Positions 52,095 through 61,286 of a DNA stretch of 64,000 nucleotides are shown piece by piece. Positions within the stretch are counted from its first letter, which is position 1, and each line of letters opens with the position of its first letter. The DNA lies in contig CAVGXR010000063.1 in the NCBI GenBank assembly GCA_963633225.1, forward strand, positions 1 through 64,000, written 5' to 3'. A program made the position numbers and the translations under genes. The notes beneath the pieces were generated by a model, which saw only the letters and a list, made by a program, of their open reading frames with translations, ran no database searches and was not told where the DNA came from. Source of the stretch: F23-B02 sp963633225. GTDB taxonomy: Bacteria > Bacillota > Clostridia > Oscillospirales > Oscillospiraceae.

Positions 52095-52468
52095 AGCTTT
52101 GTGACCTCCCTCCATGCATCGTCAGCGATCTTATCAAAAAGCGGCCGAACAGCAGGATTTATGTAATCTCTCCCCTGTACCCAGCCGCCATCGCGAGTCC
52201 CATGTCCATATTGCAGGATTATCGCGATTGGAACTCCATTTTGAATATTTGAATTATGAAAACTAATTCTCGCAGATCCATTACGATGCTCAATCTCGTA
52301 ATACCACGAGCTCGCGGTTAAACCGGAATCTATCGGAGTTGCGGAGGAAAGAGCTGCCACGCCCTCCCTGCCGTACTTGTTAAGATCGCCCAACCGGGCT
52401 ACTTCTTTGAGCCTCTCCAAGTAGCCTGTGAGCTTTGAAAAGTCTCCTTTTTGGCGAAATCTCACCAT
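52091..52468 (-). CDS. HK97 gp10-like phage protein
   Basis: A 125-residue protein of the HK97-gp10 type (head-tail joining or tail completion): LKEVARLGDLNKYGREGVAAL, TPIDSGLTASSWYYEI and a C-terminal INPAVRPLFDKIADDAWREV. It is placed unusually late, after the chaperones and just before the tape measure, with which it overlaps by 4 bases. The GHGTRDGGWVQGRDYI segment is typical for the family. Confidence 0.7.
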   Translation of the reverse strand: MVRFRQKGDFSKLTGYLERLKEVARLGDLNKYGREGVAALSSATPIDSGLTASSWYYEIEHRNGSARISFHNSNIQNGVPIAIILQYGHGTRDGGWVQGRDYINPAVRPLFDKIADDAWREVTKL

Positions 52469-52489
52469 ATTAGGAACCTCCTTCTGGAA

Positions 52490-53032
52490 TTAACCGCTTG
52501 TATTCAATTGTTTGCATCTTGCCGCGTTCAGCGCGGCATTGCGGCTCATTATCTCTCGCCTGCTTCGCTTCTTTGGCGGCTGATTTTTAATGTTGCATAC
52601 TCGTATCAATGTGAACAATCTGTTTAAGTGCCACTTCTGGCATTCGAAAGGTATATTGAGCGCTATCATCCAGTAGTAGATAAGCTCGCTTGTTATCTGC
52701 TCTGAGTTTCGCTTTCCGCCACCCGTATCGTTAAACCAAGTGGCGGTCATCGGAGCCTGTATGTACTGGTTTACTTGCTGAATGTTCTCGGGCGATAAGC
52801 GCTCATACACATCCGGCTTCACATTTTGGGTGAGAGTCATGCAACGTATATAGTCTATGGTTTCTGCCGTTGTCTTCTCATCTTTTGAGAGAAACGGTTT
52901 GCACCACTTTGATTCCCATTTTGAAAGAGAGACCAAAGAATGCTCTAACTGTAAGGCTTGCTCATCCTTATAGATGAATTCTTCTTTGGCCTCATCCCAG
53001 AATTCCGCTGCCGGTACAACTATTCTTAGCAT
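52490..53032 (-). CDS. Probable second tail assembly chaperone
   Basis: A 180-residue mostly helical protein located between the first chaperone and the tape measure side, where many siphoviruses encode a second chaperone as a separate gene or a frameshift product. The C terminus is very basic (KKRSRREIMSRNAALNAARCKQL). No frameshift signal with the previous gene is evident because 22 bases separate them. The functional call rests mainly on position. Confidence 0.5.
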   Translation of the reverse strand: MLRIVVPAAEFWDEAKEEFIYKDEQALQLEHSLVSLSKWESKWCKPFLSKDEKTTAETIDYIRCMTLTQNVKPDVYERLSPENIQQVNQYIQAPMTATWFNDTGGGKRNSEQITSELIYYWMIALNIPFECQKWHLNRLFTLIRVCNIKNQPPKKRSRREIMSRNAALNAARCKQLNTSG

Positions 53033-53054
53033 TCCTTAGTCCTCTGACGTGCTC

Positions 53055-53444
53055 TTACTTAACTTCAGCAGGGCTCGAGCCGGCTACATTTGCATTCATG
53101 ACCTTCTCAACGAATTTAGCTGCTGCACCGGCGTCGGTTACGAGCTTTTCAAACAGGACTTCGTAAGCTGGAGTTTCCATGAACGCTTTTGATATCTCTT
53201 CCGATTTCATGAATCTTCTGCCGTCATCGCTCTTCTCGCCGTATGCGGCCTTGATAAAGTCCTCAAAAAACTCCATGATCTGCTTTCCGTTTGCGCCTGC
53301 AGCAATACTCTCCAGCTGCACATCGTAGCCGCCCTTAACACTTGCCTGCATTCTCACGATCTCGGGCTTGGACATATTGAAATAGAATGTTTCGGTTCTC
53401 TCTACACCATTCAGATCAGTGTAAGTAATAGTTTCGTGTGTCAT
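53055..53444 (-). CDS. Tail assembly chaperone (gpG-like)
   Basis: A 129-residue protein. The N-terminal strands (TITYTDLNGVERTETFYFNM) followed by SKPEIVRMQASVKGGYD and a helical FFEDFIKAAYGEKSDDGRRF segment match the tail assembly chaperone family of Firmicutes siphoviruses. It sits between the major tail protein and the tape measure, as expected. Confidence 0.75.
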   Translation of the reverse strand: MTHETITYTDLNGVERTETFYFNMSKPEIVRMQASVKGGYDVQLESIAAGANGKQIMEFFEDFIKAAYGEKSDDGRRFMKSEEISKAFMETPAYEVLFEKLVTDAGAAAKFVEKVMNANVAGSSPAEVK

Positions 53445-53514
53445 TTTTATTTTCTCCTTTCATATCTGAAAAAAGGAGGCGCCAGCTTGCCTGAATACGC
53501 CTCCGAAATAGTTA

Positions 53515-54168
53515 TTATGCAGCAGCAAATATCGCTGCGATCTCGGCCGGAGTGGGAAGATGTGCTTCCTTGTTCTCGGTGCCGTACAGCTCATCCTCAA
53601 GTGCCTTGAGCTTGTCTGCATCGACATCGAGGCTGCTGATCGTAATAGTCGCGGTGGGCTTGTGACCGTCTACCTCCACAGGCGTGGTCGAAACCTCCCA
53701 GGACAGAGTCATTGCCTCGGGAGAGTCGTTAATGGTCTGATAAGACTTCTCGGAAGGAGAAGCGAGGCAGCCATATACAATATGGATCTTATAGCCGTGA
53801 TCACTGCCGTCGGTATCATTGCCAACACGGGTCTGATAGCTCAGGCCGAACTGCTGGCGGGGCTGCTGACCGATAACGACGCCTTCTGCAAGGGATGCAC
53901 TGCCGTCGCAGGCTGCAAACTCCTTCGGGTAGGTATAAGCTTCGATAGTTGCCGCGAACTCTTCCGTGGACATCAGGTTGAGGTACTTGATGTCATCCGC
54001 ATACAGCGCCGTGGCCTCAGCTCCGGACGGATTCTCGCTTACGCCGGTAAGACCGTTCCAGGCAACACCCTTGGTGTAACTGCCATTGGTTGCGGGGTAA
54101 AGAACGCCCTTGGACACGCCGGTTTCATAAAAACGCTCGCCGACTTTATCCCATACGATTTTAGCCAT
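53515..54168 (-). CDS. Major tail protein
   Basis: A 217-residue tail tube protein of the phi13/TP901-type: WDKVGERFYETGVSKGVLYP, SGAEATALYADDIKYLNLMS and the C-terminal TATITISSLDVDADKLKAL. Tube proteins polymerise as hexamer rings around the tape measure. It has a strong AGGAGGAAAT site. Codon use is more GC-rich than the neighbouring phage genes, perhaps reflecting high expression. Confidence 0.85.
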   Translation of the reverse strand: MAKIVWDKVGERFYETGVSKGVLYPATNGSYTKGVAWNGLTGVSENPSGAEATALYADDIKYLNLMSTEEFAATIEAYTYPKEFAACDGSASLAEGVVIGQQPRQQFGLSYQTRVGNDTDGSDHGYKIHIVYGCLASPSEKSYQTINDSPEAMTLSWEVSTTPVEVDGHKPTATITISSLDVDADKLKALEDELYGTENKEAHLPTPAEIAAIFAAA

Positions 54169-54186
54169 GTGTATTTCCTCCTAAAA

Positions 54187-54492
54187 TTAAAAATAGAGCG
54201 AGAATACCCAATGATTCAGGTTCTCGCTCTTGAAGTGCCTGTCAAAGCGACAGATTCGTAGTTTTGCAATTGTATCTACAAATGAGCTGTCCGGATTCTT
54301 ATCGATCAAAGTTACCGAATAGCATTTATGCAATAAATATACCCCGTCATCGGCATGGTTATTTTGGATGTCATCCAAACCATAAACGATAGCGGGGTAA
54401 TTCATTTTTACTGACTCCGGAGGTTGAAAATATACATTTCTTGTCCCGAGGATTTCTTCCAGCAGGGTTTGCAGATCTAGTCTATTCGCCAT
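54187..54492 (-). CDS. Probable tail terminator/minor tail protein
   Basis: A 101-residue protein in the position of the tail terminator, directly before the major tail protein. Visible parts are LQTLLEEILGTRNVYFQPPE, NYPAIVYGLDD and YSVTLIDKNPDSSFVDTIAK, matching the general fold of such proteins (helix, then strands with the SVTLID edge). ATG 54492 has GGGGGTG upstream and overlaps the previous gene by 11 bases. Confidence 0.65.
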   Translation of the reverse strand: MANRLDLQTLLEEILGTRNVYFQPPESVKMNYPAIVYGLDDIQNNHADDGVYLLHKCYSVTLIDKNPDSSFVDTIAKLRICRFDRHFKSENLNHWVFSLYF

Positions 54493-54799
54493 TATATACA
54501 CCCCCGATAGTCAATATTAGTCTTGGGTGCTGAACTTCTACGCTCGTGACCTTCCACTTAGCGCCCATAAACTCGACGTATTTCATGGCGTGAAAATTCT
54601 CATAGGCGAATGCGTCTGCTAAGATGCTTATCTCGTTCGAAATGTTGAGATCGTCATTAACCTTGTCGGCCGATTGATACCGCCTCATGTTCTTTATCAG
54701 ATCGCCGTAATATGAGCGCTCTGCAACTCGCTCTTCCCAAACTCCGGGTTCGGTCTCTTCGGTTACCGAATACCCTATTTTACCGTAATATTTCGCCAT
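54482..54799 (-). CDS. Head-tail connector or head closure protein
   Basis: A 105-residue protein beginning MAKYYGKIGYSVTEETEPGVW, then SYYGDLIKNMRRYQSADKVN and the terminal VEVQHPRLILTIGGVYNGE. This is a common small protein of Firmicutes siphoviruses located after the capsid gene, presumed head closure protein. AGGAG lies 11 bases upstream of the ATG. Confidence 0.65.
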   Translation of the reverse strand: MAKYYGKIGYSVTEETEPGVWEERVAERSYYGDLIKNMRRYQSADKVNDDLNISNEISILADAFAYENFHAMKYVEFMGAKWKVTSVEVQHPRLILTIGGVYNGE

Positions 54800-54827
54800 T
54801 TTGAATTTTCACTCCTAATTCAGGTTA

Positions 54828-56660
54828 TCAGGCATCGTCGTCGGTGCTGGCAGGAGTTACATCCTCCTCCAGAGCGATTGCGGAGAACACGCGGGTGTTC
54901 GCCCCCGAGCAGCGAGTCTCAAGCAGGCTCTTCTCCTGGTTGAAGTCAATGTCGAAGTCGGTAAAGTGAGTGATCTCGCCACCCTTGGTCGCACCGAGGG
55001 AGTAGTCCGCAAGGTTCACCATCAGACCGAGGATCTTCTTAGTCTTATTGTCACTGGTGGTGCGGGTCTTGCCCTCGAACTGCTCAACGGTGATGATCTC
55101 ATTAACGTTGAGAGCTGCGGCAAGATCGCTTACCTTGTCGTAGATACGGCGACCGTTGAGATCACGGGCAAGCAGCATAACATTGACAAGATGAGGTGTG
55201 CAGAAGAAGTCGGGGCTGCCGGAACCCTTATACTTCTCGCGGGCATACAGCAGCGACTGAATGACAGCTTCCGCGTAGATGTAGTTCTCGCCGAAGTTAG
55301 CCGCAGTGTTGGTACCCTGAAGAGTTGCCTTCATGCCGGCAATGTCAACATCGGTATGAATGGTATAGAGATCATCGTCGCTCCAGATCGGGCGGATCTT
55401 ATCCTCTGCGATCTTACCGTCGGCGCCAACCGCACGTCCGTCGCCGGTCAGAATTGCAGTCGCCAGCTCAAGATTGAGGTTCATGCGGTCGATGTTGTAC
55501 AGATAGTTGACAACATCGAAGTCCTGAATGTCGATAATATCGTCACGATCGAGCTTGCTCTTTACATACACGGTCTGGGGGTCAGTGGTTCTGTGAACCA
55601 GAGAGAAGTTCCCGACTTCGCCCTTCTTGCTTCCCTTCTTATAACCCTTTGCTCTAAGACTCTCGACGGTGCGAAGGTCTGCCTGGCGGGTACGGATACG
55701 GGAGATGGGGCTCTTATGTACCTTCTTGAGTACCTTATCGACCCAGCCCATGTCAACGGTGATCATCTCGGGTGCGCCCGGACGAACATCCTTATACTCG
55801 GGGAACAGAGTATCGATCTGGTCGATGCCGTGAGCAAGAACATCGGGGTTCTGCTCGGCGTAGATATCAAGTGCGGTACGGAGGCTGCCTACGCTGTTGG
55901 ATTTGGCCATGGCAATAATGCCGGCCTGATCCGCGTGCGACAGCACATTGCTCTGGGTGTTCTGATCGTTGTCAAATACGTTATGCTTCACTGTTTTATC
56001 CTCCTTGTCGTCATCCGACTCTTCGTCTTTTTTGTTGGCTTCAAGAGCCTGTCCTATAAGGGCATACATAACATTTTTCTGCTCCTCGTTCATCGAATCG
56101 ATGACATCGGCAACAGTTTTTTCATTGTCTTTTTTCTTTTCGTCAGCCACTTTTTCTTCTCCTTTGTCGTTTTCTTCGTCTGAGTGACTCAGACAAAGAG
56201 GCATGCCGGTATATATAACGGCCGATTCCTCATCGTCCGAGCTGTCTCTGTGTACCAGCGTGGTGTCTATAAATGCGCCGGGATTAGCGCCCTTATGCAC
56301 AAGGCTGACTTCACATATACAGCCATGCATTACATTCGGGCCATTCTGCTGAAGCTGATTTGCGTAAATGGAAAGTGCGCAAATGTCACCGTGCTTGACG
56401 AGTGCTTTACCTATCTCTCCCGCTTCCGTATCGTTGAAGAAGCAGTATGCATACACGCCTTCATCACGGTTTTCAAGGTACGCATGGCCAAGAACATCGT
56501 GAATATCAGTATGCTGGTGATTCCACACAAGCGGAACCTTGGCATTGTCATTATGCTTAAATGCGTCTCGTCGGATTATTCTGCCGTCAGAGCATTTGAT
56601 ATCATTTCGAGTTGCCCAGCCGCTGAAATCACAACCTTCAATTGAGAATGTTCTACTCAT
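54828..56660 (-). CDS. Prohead protease-major capsid protein fusion
   Basis: A 610-residue fusion of two genes that are separate in most phages. Residues 1-140 are an HK97-type prohead protease (FSIEGCDFSGWATRNDIKCS, VPLVWNHQHTDIHDVLG, ICEVSLVHKGANPGAFI, with candidate catalytic His in NHQH and Ser in EVSLV). A highly acidic and lysine-rich scaffold-like segment spans about 150-230 (EENDKGEEKVADEKKKDNEK). The HK97 capsid fold follows (about 285-605), with YNIDRMNLNLELATAILTGD and TPHLVNVMLLARD. Self-cleavage would release the mature capsid. It overlaps the portal stop by 8 bases. Confidence 0.85.
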   Translation of the reverse strand: MSRTFSIEGCDFSGWATRNDIKCSDGRIIRRDAFKHNDNAKVPLVWNHQHTDIHDVLGHAYLENRDEGVYAYCFFNDTEAGEIGKALVKHGDICALSIYANQLQQNGPNVMHGCICEVSLVHKGANPGAFIDTTLVHRDSSDDEESAVIYTGMPLCLSHSDEENDKGEEKVADEKKKDNEKTVADVIDSMNEEQKNVMYALIGQALEANKKDEESDDDKEDKTVKHNVFDNDQNTQSNVLSHADQAGIIAMAKSNSVGSLRTALDIYAEQNPDVLAHGIDQIDTLFPEYKDVRPGAPEMITVDMGWVDKVLKKVHKSPISRIRTRQADLRTVESLRAKGYKKGSKKGEVGNFSLVHRTTDPQTVYVKSKLDRDDIIDIQDFDVVNYLYNIDRMNLNLELATAILTGDGRAVGADGKIAEDKIRPIWSDDDLYTIHTDVDIAGMKATLQGTNTAANFGENYIYAEAVIQSLLYAREKYKGSGSPDFFCTPHLVNVMLLARDLNGRRIYDKVSDLAAALNVNEIITVEQFEGKTRTTSDNKTKKILGLMVNLADYSLGATKGGEITHFTDFDIDFNQEKSLLETRCSGANTRVFSAIALEEDVTPASTDDDA

Positions 56661-57933
56661 TTTGAATTTCCTCCTTTAAAGATTTTTTGTCCAAATCACC
56701 TGACTCCTCAGTTTCGTCGGCCACAGGAACACTGGGACTTTCCTCTTCTCCGGCAGGTGCACTTAGGTTCTTGTTCCTGAGTTCATCCGCCTTCGGATCG
56801 CTCGAGGGCTTCATTCCGATTACCTGACGTATCTCGTTTGAAGTCATGATCTCGTTTCGGGTGAATTTGTCAGCGATTTCCGCAATATTTTCAACAGGAA
56901 CGAGCTTGAACGGATCTCTGAAGAACAGAATTGACTGGAGCTGTGATCGGGCTGTTTTTGTGAGAAACTTTCGTTTCATCTCGTCAACAATTGCCGAAAC
57001 TATCGGTTCGATAGTACGGTTGTAGTAATTAAGCATGGTTTTCTCGTCCGCGGATCCGTCCAGTATGGTCTGGGTTATACCCAACTGGCTGTATAGCATA
57101 CTCGTGAGGTATTCGATCTGATCCATAAGGTTGTTGTTCACGGAACGATTGAGCTGCGTGATTTTCTCCGTGCCGTCTGTATATGCAATGCCGTACTTTG
57201 AATCTGATAACTGGCGCTCTACTTCTTTGCGCCGGTTTTCGGCCTGTTGACGTCTCTGTTGGGTTTTGATGACGTATGGGAGCTGTATGATCAGGTCAAG
57301 TTTTCCCGATCCGCTCTGTTCATCTATAACATCGAGCAAATTCAGCTTTCGTATGAGCCTCTGCATTGTCGAGTTCGGCTCGTTAATAACCGCATATAAG
57401 GGATTTTCTATTATTGCGGTCGCGCTTTTAGGGAGAAGAATATCTTCCTTTCTGCCTGTTTGCTCGTTGTATACTCTTGCTCTTATGTGCTGAGGAAACC
57501 ATTCGATAATCTGGCCGACTCGCATTGAATTAATGTCGTACGAGCCGGATACATTCGGATCCGTTGTAGTCTCCACAGGCACTATTGCTACGCTGCCTTC
57601 ATCGAACATGGATATGACCACGTCCTGAAAAAACGCTCTGGCAGTCTGGTCGGTATTAGCCTCAAGGCTCAAACAATTGTTGAGCCCGTCTTCTATTACG
57701 GATAAAAAGCGCTTGCTTTCATCGAGTCTGACGTGTTCTATTTTCAGAGCAGCAACGTCGAGAGCAATTCGGTTATATACGGAGGTGACTATCGAACGCT
57801 CGTTACCTCGTGACAGCCTCGGACGGTCTACGCGGTATGAGTAGCTTGCTCCGGTATCTCGGTATTCAATTGCGGCATTGCCGTTAAAAACATTCCACGC
57901 ATGTTTAAGTCTGGAGCCAAAAGACATCTCCAT
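56653..57933 (-). CDS. Phage portal protein
   Basis: A 426-residue HK97-family portal that forms the dodecameric DNA gate. Typical parts are the N-terminal SFGSRLKHAWNVFNGN, YNRIALDVAALKIEHVRLDE, the central LLPKSATAIIENPLYAVINEPNST and the clip region with QLGITQTILDGSADEKTMLNYYN. The C-terminal 60 residues are acidic and disordered. A full AAGGAGGTGATGA ribosome site precedes ATG 57933. Confidence 0.9.
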   Translation of the reverse strand: MEMSFGSRLKHAWNVFNGNAAIEYRDTGASYSYRVDRPRLSRGNERSIVTSVYNRIALDVAALKIEHVRLDESKRFLSVIEDGLNNCLSLEANTDQTARAFFQDVVISMFDEGSVAIVPVETTTDPNVSGSYDINSMRVGQIIEWFPQHIRARVYNEQTGRKEDILLPKSATAIIENPLYAVINEPNSTMQRLIRKLNLLDVIDEQSGSGKLDLIIQLPYVIKTQQRRQQAENRRKEVERQLSDSKYGIAYTDGTEKITQLNRSVNNNLMDQIEYLTSMLYSQLGITQTILDGSADEKTMLNYYNRTIEPIVSAIVDEMKRKFLTKTARSQLQSILFFRDPFKLVPVENIAEIADKFTRNEIMTSNEIRQVIGMKPSSDPKADELRNKNLSAPAGEEESPSVPVADETEESGDLDKKSLKEEIQNE

Positions 57934-58030
57934 TTTCAGTCATCACCTCCTTGAAAGTAAAAAAAAACAGAGGCCATGAAATATCACAGTCTCTGCTTTA
58001 TGCAGGTAAATAAACTATATGTTTGTTTTC

Positions 58031-58189
58031 TTATTCTTTTGCGGCTTCTTTTATAGAACGCATAAGCACCTTGTAGTCTATACAGCAAGACTTGGTTTTA
58101 CATTCAAACTCCATTCGCTCGCTGTCGCTGGCCACTCCATGCTCTATCTTTTTATAAAGTTCTACCATTTCGGAAAAGAAATCATTCAT
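58031..58189 (-). CDS. Small phage protein, 52 residues
   Basis: A 52-residue protein, MNDFFSEMVELYKKIEHGVA..., with AAAGGAGG 9 bases upstream of ATG 58189. It is helical and has a cysteine group (ECKTKSCCIDYK). It fills the gap between the third tagged protein and portal. The frame, start site and amphipathic N-terminal helix make coding likely; function is unknown. Confidence 0.6.
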   Translation of the reverse strand: MNDFFSEMVELYKKIEHGVASDSERMEFECKTKSCCIDYKVLMRSIKEAAKE

Positions 58190-58222
58190 AGTCACAGCCT
58201 CCTTTCATAAAAGAAAATGTGT

Positions 58223-59434
58223 TTATTGCGCGGCGTTGAGTGCCGCTGTCAACATTGAAATAGGTATTTCCGCATATGCCTTAGCATATTTGAACAGCGG
58301 GTGATCATTTGTAGCCCCAAGCTGTTTCATCGCCTCGGCCTTCATTGTTTGAGTAACAAACTTCTCACCGGTTTTTACGACGTCACTTGACGCGTTAAAT
58401 AGGATCATAGGCTGCTGGCCCATTGTGCCTTTATCAAAATAATCAACCAATGCGCTATATCCATGTTCTTTATACGCATCGGCCAGTTTCTTAGAATCAT
58501 TTGAACCTTTGACAAACGAATATATACCTTGTTTGAATGGGTCTTGCTTTATTTCTGTCGTTACTTGGTCGAGTATCAGGCGACCTTCAGGACTATCTAT
58601 TTTTTCTATGCCCATTATTTTGCAACGCGCTTTAGTGACCGTAGTAATTAATTCTTTCCTGTATGAAGGGTCGTTATTCCAAAGTTCATCAAAAATCTTC
58701 CTTGCCGTTTTATCCGAGGGTGCAATAATATCTTTGGTGGCCTTAAGACTTACATCATATCGTTTTCCGGTTCCATGCCAGTCTTTCAGGAAAGCCATAT
58801 AACCTAATCGATCTTTTTCGGTGATAGTCACATATGTAAATTTACCTTTTGTTTTGCTTAGATCAAAATTTTCGAACGCACTCATCCTATGCAAAACAGA
58901 GTCTTTACTGATAACATAATCCAAATCGTCCAGTGATTTGGCGAATGATTCAGCGAGTACTTCTTTTGTCGCACCACTTGCGCCAGTTGCCGCACTTTTT
59001 GATAGCTGCTTTATAACCCCAGATCGATATGCTAAGTAACAAGCAGCACTAATACCAACTACTCCAGCCGTTATTAAAACAGCTTTTTCAGTATCTTTAC
59101 GACGCTGATATTCATCTTGCAATTCTTTATCAGATGCGCTTTTATATGCCGCGGCTTTATTCGGATCTGATTTTGAATAGCGGTTCACCATTTGTCGTCG
59201 GTATTCGCCTATTCTTTTGTTAGATGCCGAAGAATCGTCGCTTGTAACCGATTTCTTTTTATTCTCCTGCTTGGCGTCTTTAGACCAGCCTTTAGTTCCG
59301 GCTTTCTTTTCAGCGGAGCTATGGTCGCCGGCACCGAGTGGGTACGGAGGTCCGTTTCTCCGACCCCATTTCATACCGAGAATGCCATGATGAGTTAAAT
59401 CGTCCCCGACAGTATAATAGAGAATTTCACCCAT
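58223..59434 (-). CDS. GMKWG-tagged phage protein with membrane helix and possible ADP-ribosyltransferase-like domain
   Basis: A 403-residue protein. Residues 10-24 carry the tag DLTHHGILGMKWGRR, followed by GPPYPLGAGDHSSAEKKAG. A basic linker leads to one membrane helix at about 112-128 (KAVLITAGVVGISAACYLAY). The C-terminal 230 residues form a separate domain in which DSVLHRMS, a YVTITEKDRLGYMAF strand and AYKEHGYSALVDYFD with MILFNAS are reminiscent of ADP-ribosyltransferase-like folds, but this is weak. A run of 11 G occupies the ribosome-site region 13-23 bases before the ATG. It lies between large terminase and portal. Confidence 0.7.
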   Translation of the reverse strand: MGEILYYTVGDDLTHHGILGMKWGRRNGPPYPLGAGDHSSAEKKAGTKGWSKDAKQENKKKSVTSDDSSASNKRIGEYRRQMVNRYSKSDPNKAAAYKSASDKELQDEYQRRKDTEKAVLITAGVVGISAACYLAYRSGVIKQLSKSAATGASGATKEVLAESFAKSLDDLDYVISKDSVLHRMSAFENFDLSKTKGKFTYVTITEKDRLGYMAFLKDWHGTGKRYDVSLKATKDIIAPSDKTARKIFDELWNNDPSYRKELITTVTKARCKIMGIEKIDSPEGRLILDQVTTEIKQDPFKQGIYSFVKGSNDSKKLADAYKEHGYSALVDYFDKGTMGQQPMILFNASSDVVKTGEKFVTQTMKAEAMKQLGATNDHPLFKYAKAYAEIPISMLTAALNAAQ

Positions 59435-59446
59435 GTCAATCGTTTA

Positions 59447-59457
59447 CCCCCCCCCCC
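59447..59457 (-). repeat. Poly-G tract (11 G on the coding strand) in a ribosome-site position
   Basis: Eleven C on the plus strand read as G11 on the minus strand, between the large terminase stop (59466) and ATG 59434. It is the only purine-rich stretch there and so probably acts as the Shine-Dalgarno site. Such tracts change length easily by slipped-strand mispairing. Confidence 0.9.
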
Positions 59458-59465
59458 TGTTTTGA

Positions 59466-61211
59466 TTAATCAAAAGCATCCTTATTGTTTTTATAAGCAA
59501 CGTAGGCGTCCATCATAGCCGCGACAGCATCGATTTTCTGCTCGTAACGTTTCTTATAAAGCTTACGGTTACCGTTGGTATCCTCCAAGGTAATGCAGTT
59601 ACCCATGGAAAAAGTCATGAGGTCTTCGTCAAACAGAAGCATTCTCTCCTCGGAAAGCTTCTTCATCTCGCCGAGGGGGACGGATTCTGTTTTTGCACCT
59701 TGAATGACTTTCTCGATACCAAACGGACCATTCTCCGTTTCCCATCTTGTGACGAATTCTCTGGCATTGTATGGGTCATAACCGAAACATCGCACGTCAT
59801 AGCCGCACTCGTTGATATGATTATCAAGGTCGTCATAGACCTCCATCATGTCGAGCACGGTGCCCTCTAAAACAATTAAACTGCCCTCGGCCATGAATTG
59901 ATCGTACTTGCTTCTCATGGCGGCAGGCAGCTTCATAAGGGTGTTGGATGTTATATAGTTTCGGGTCTTGACTCCAAAGGAGCCATTCGTTAAAGGAAAC
60001 AGGAAAGTAAAAGCGCAGAAGTCATCGCCTTGCGACAAGTCTGCGCCAAGAGAGCACGCCATCTGCCAGAAGTCTCGCTTGCTGTGCGGGAGCGTCTCTT
60101 CATATGTAAAGTAATAGGTGTAGCCCTCCATGGGAAGGCCAAATCTTTTTGCTAAAATATCATTGCGGGCCGCCGGAGCTTTTTCTGCTCTCTCGACATC
60201 CAGCTGATATGTCTCGTAGGTTACGGTTTTACCGAGATTAGGGTTTGCCTTCAACCACATCTCGGGATCGCCGACCTCGTCTATAGAGTCGAGCTTATAC
60301 CACCAGATCGACACATGAGGATTTATATACTCCCCTTTCAGGATGTCCATAAGCTCCATTTTGATTGTATCGCCGCTTCCGTTGCGGACCGTACCCTCCG
60401 AGCTGGTCGCTACGATCAGGTAATCGTCGTTCTTCGATGCACCCTGCTCTATGGCGCCTATAACATCCTCGCGGACATCGCCGGACAGCCATTCATCTAC
60501 AGTTGCTATCTTGCATCTCAGACCCTGAAGCTTGTCTATACTCATAGGTCTGACCTCAAGCAGAGAACCGGTCAGGAAATTCTCGATGCCCTTCTTTGTA
60601 GATGCCAGCTTGCACCGAGCCGCTTTCGAACCCGTAGTGTTTTGCAGCGAGCCCTCTGTGAGAAACTTGAATAGCGGTCCTCGTGATCTTGTTATTGCTG
60701 TACGGATCGGCGACATGACCTCTTCGGCCAGCTTCATGGTCGGAGCAGTCGTGATCTGATGAGTCGTGGCGGTATTGATGTTCTGCTCATATGACTGTAT
60801 GCACGAGTCGTATAGAGATTTTGCAGCGCCTCGACCGACTATCAGATACTGTTTGTTAATGAGTCGCTTTTTGATACTCTTCTTGACGTAGTGCCCGCCG
60901 TGACCATCCGGATTTGGTTGGTATACACTTCTCTCTACGAAGTAATACCATCCGTAGACCTGCTCACCCCATAGCTTGAACGAGTCAAGCAGGTTAAGAT
61001 CGGAGCCGTCGGTCAGAGTAAGCTCATCTTCGCAATAAGCTATCCAGCCTTCGACAGCGCGATCGTCATAGTAAATTCCCGGGTTGGCAATGAGGTCATC
61101 GATGCGGTTCATCTCCATTGAAACCTCTCTGTTTACCGGTATCTCGCCCCTGATTACGGCATCCCGAAACATGCCGTAGTATTTTGGGACGGCTGCGTTT
61201 GATAATGCCAT
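59466..61211 (-). CDS. Terminase large subunit
   Basis: A 581-residue DNA-packaging motor of the Terminase_1/HK97 type. The ATPase domain has a deviant Walker A (IVGRGAAKSLYDS, about 124-136) and Walker B (CKIATVDEWLSGD, about 240-252). The nuclease domain begins at about 395 with ACSLGADLSQGDDFCAF and includes an Asp/Glu metal site. GAGG precedes ATG 61211. It is separated from the other terminase-region genes upstream by the opposite-strand EcsC gene, which is unusual. Confidence 0.92.
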   Translation of the reverse strand: MALSNAAVPKYYGMFRDAVIRGEIPVNREVSMEMNRIDDLIANPGIYYDDRAVEGWIAYCEDELTLTDGSDLNLLDSFKLWGEQVYGWYYFVERSVYQPNPDGHGGHYVKKSIKKRLINKQYLIVGRGAAKSLYDSCIQSYEQNINTATTHQITTAPTMKLAEEVMSPIRTAITRSRGPLFKFLTEGSLQNTTGSKAARCKLASTKKGIENFLTGSLLEVRPMSIDKLQGLRCKIATVDEWLSGDVREDVIGAIEQGASKNDDYLIVATSSEGTVRNGSGDTIKMELMDILKGEYINPHVSIWWYKLDSIDEVGDPEMWLKANPNLGKTVTYETYQLDVERAEKAPAARNDILAKRFGLPMEGYTYYFTYEETLPHSKRDFWQMACSLGADLSQGDDFCAFTFLFPLTNGSFGVKTRNYITSNTLMKLPAAMRSKYDQFMAEGSLIVLEGTVLDMMEVYDDLDNHINECGYDVRCFGYDPYNAREFVTRWETENGPFGIEKVIQGAKTESVPLGEMKKLSEERMLLFDEDLMTFSMGNCITLEDTNGNRKLYKKRYEQKIDAVAAMMDAYVAYKNNKDAFD

Positions 61212-61226
61212 AATGTGTTTTTCCTC

Positions 61227-61255
61227 TTGCTATTCTTACTGGAATATGTTAAATT
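61227..61255 (+). promoter_or_regulatory. Promoter of the EcsC-family gene
   Basis: TTGCTA (61227-61232) and TAAATT (61250-61255) are separated by 17 bases, in the gap between the divergent terminase start and this gene. It points against the phage late transcript. Confidence 0.5.
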
Positions 61256-61286
61256 ACAAATATAAATGCGAATGGAGAATGGATTA

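Noticed and set aside
52490..53444. Programmed frameshift between the two tail chaperone genes
   Set aside because: The second gene starts 22 bases after the first stop with its own start codon, and no slippery heptamer with overlapping frames is visible.
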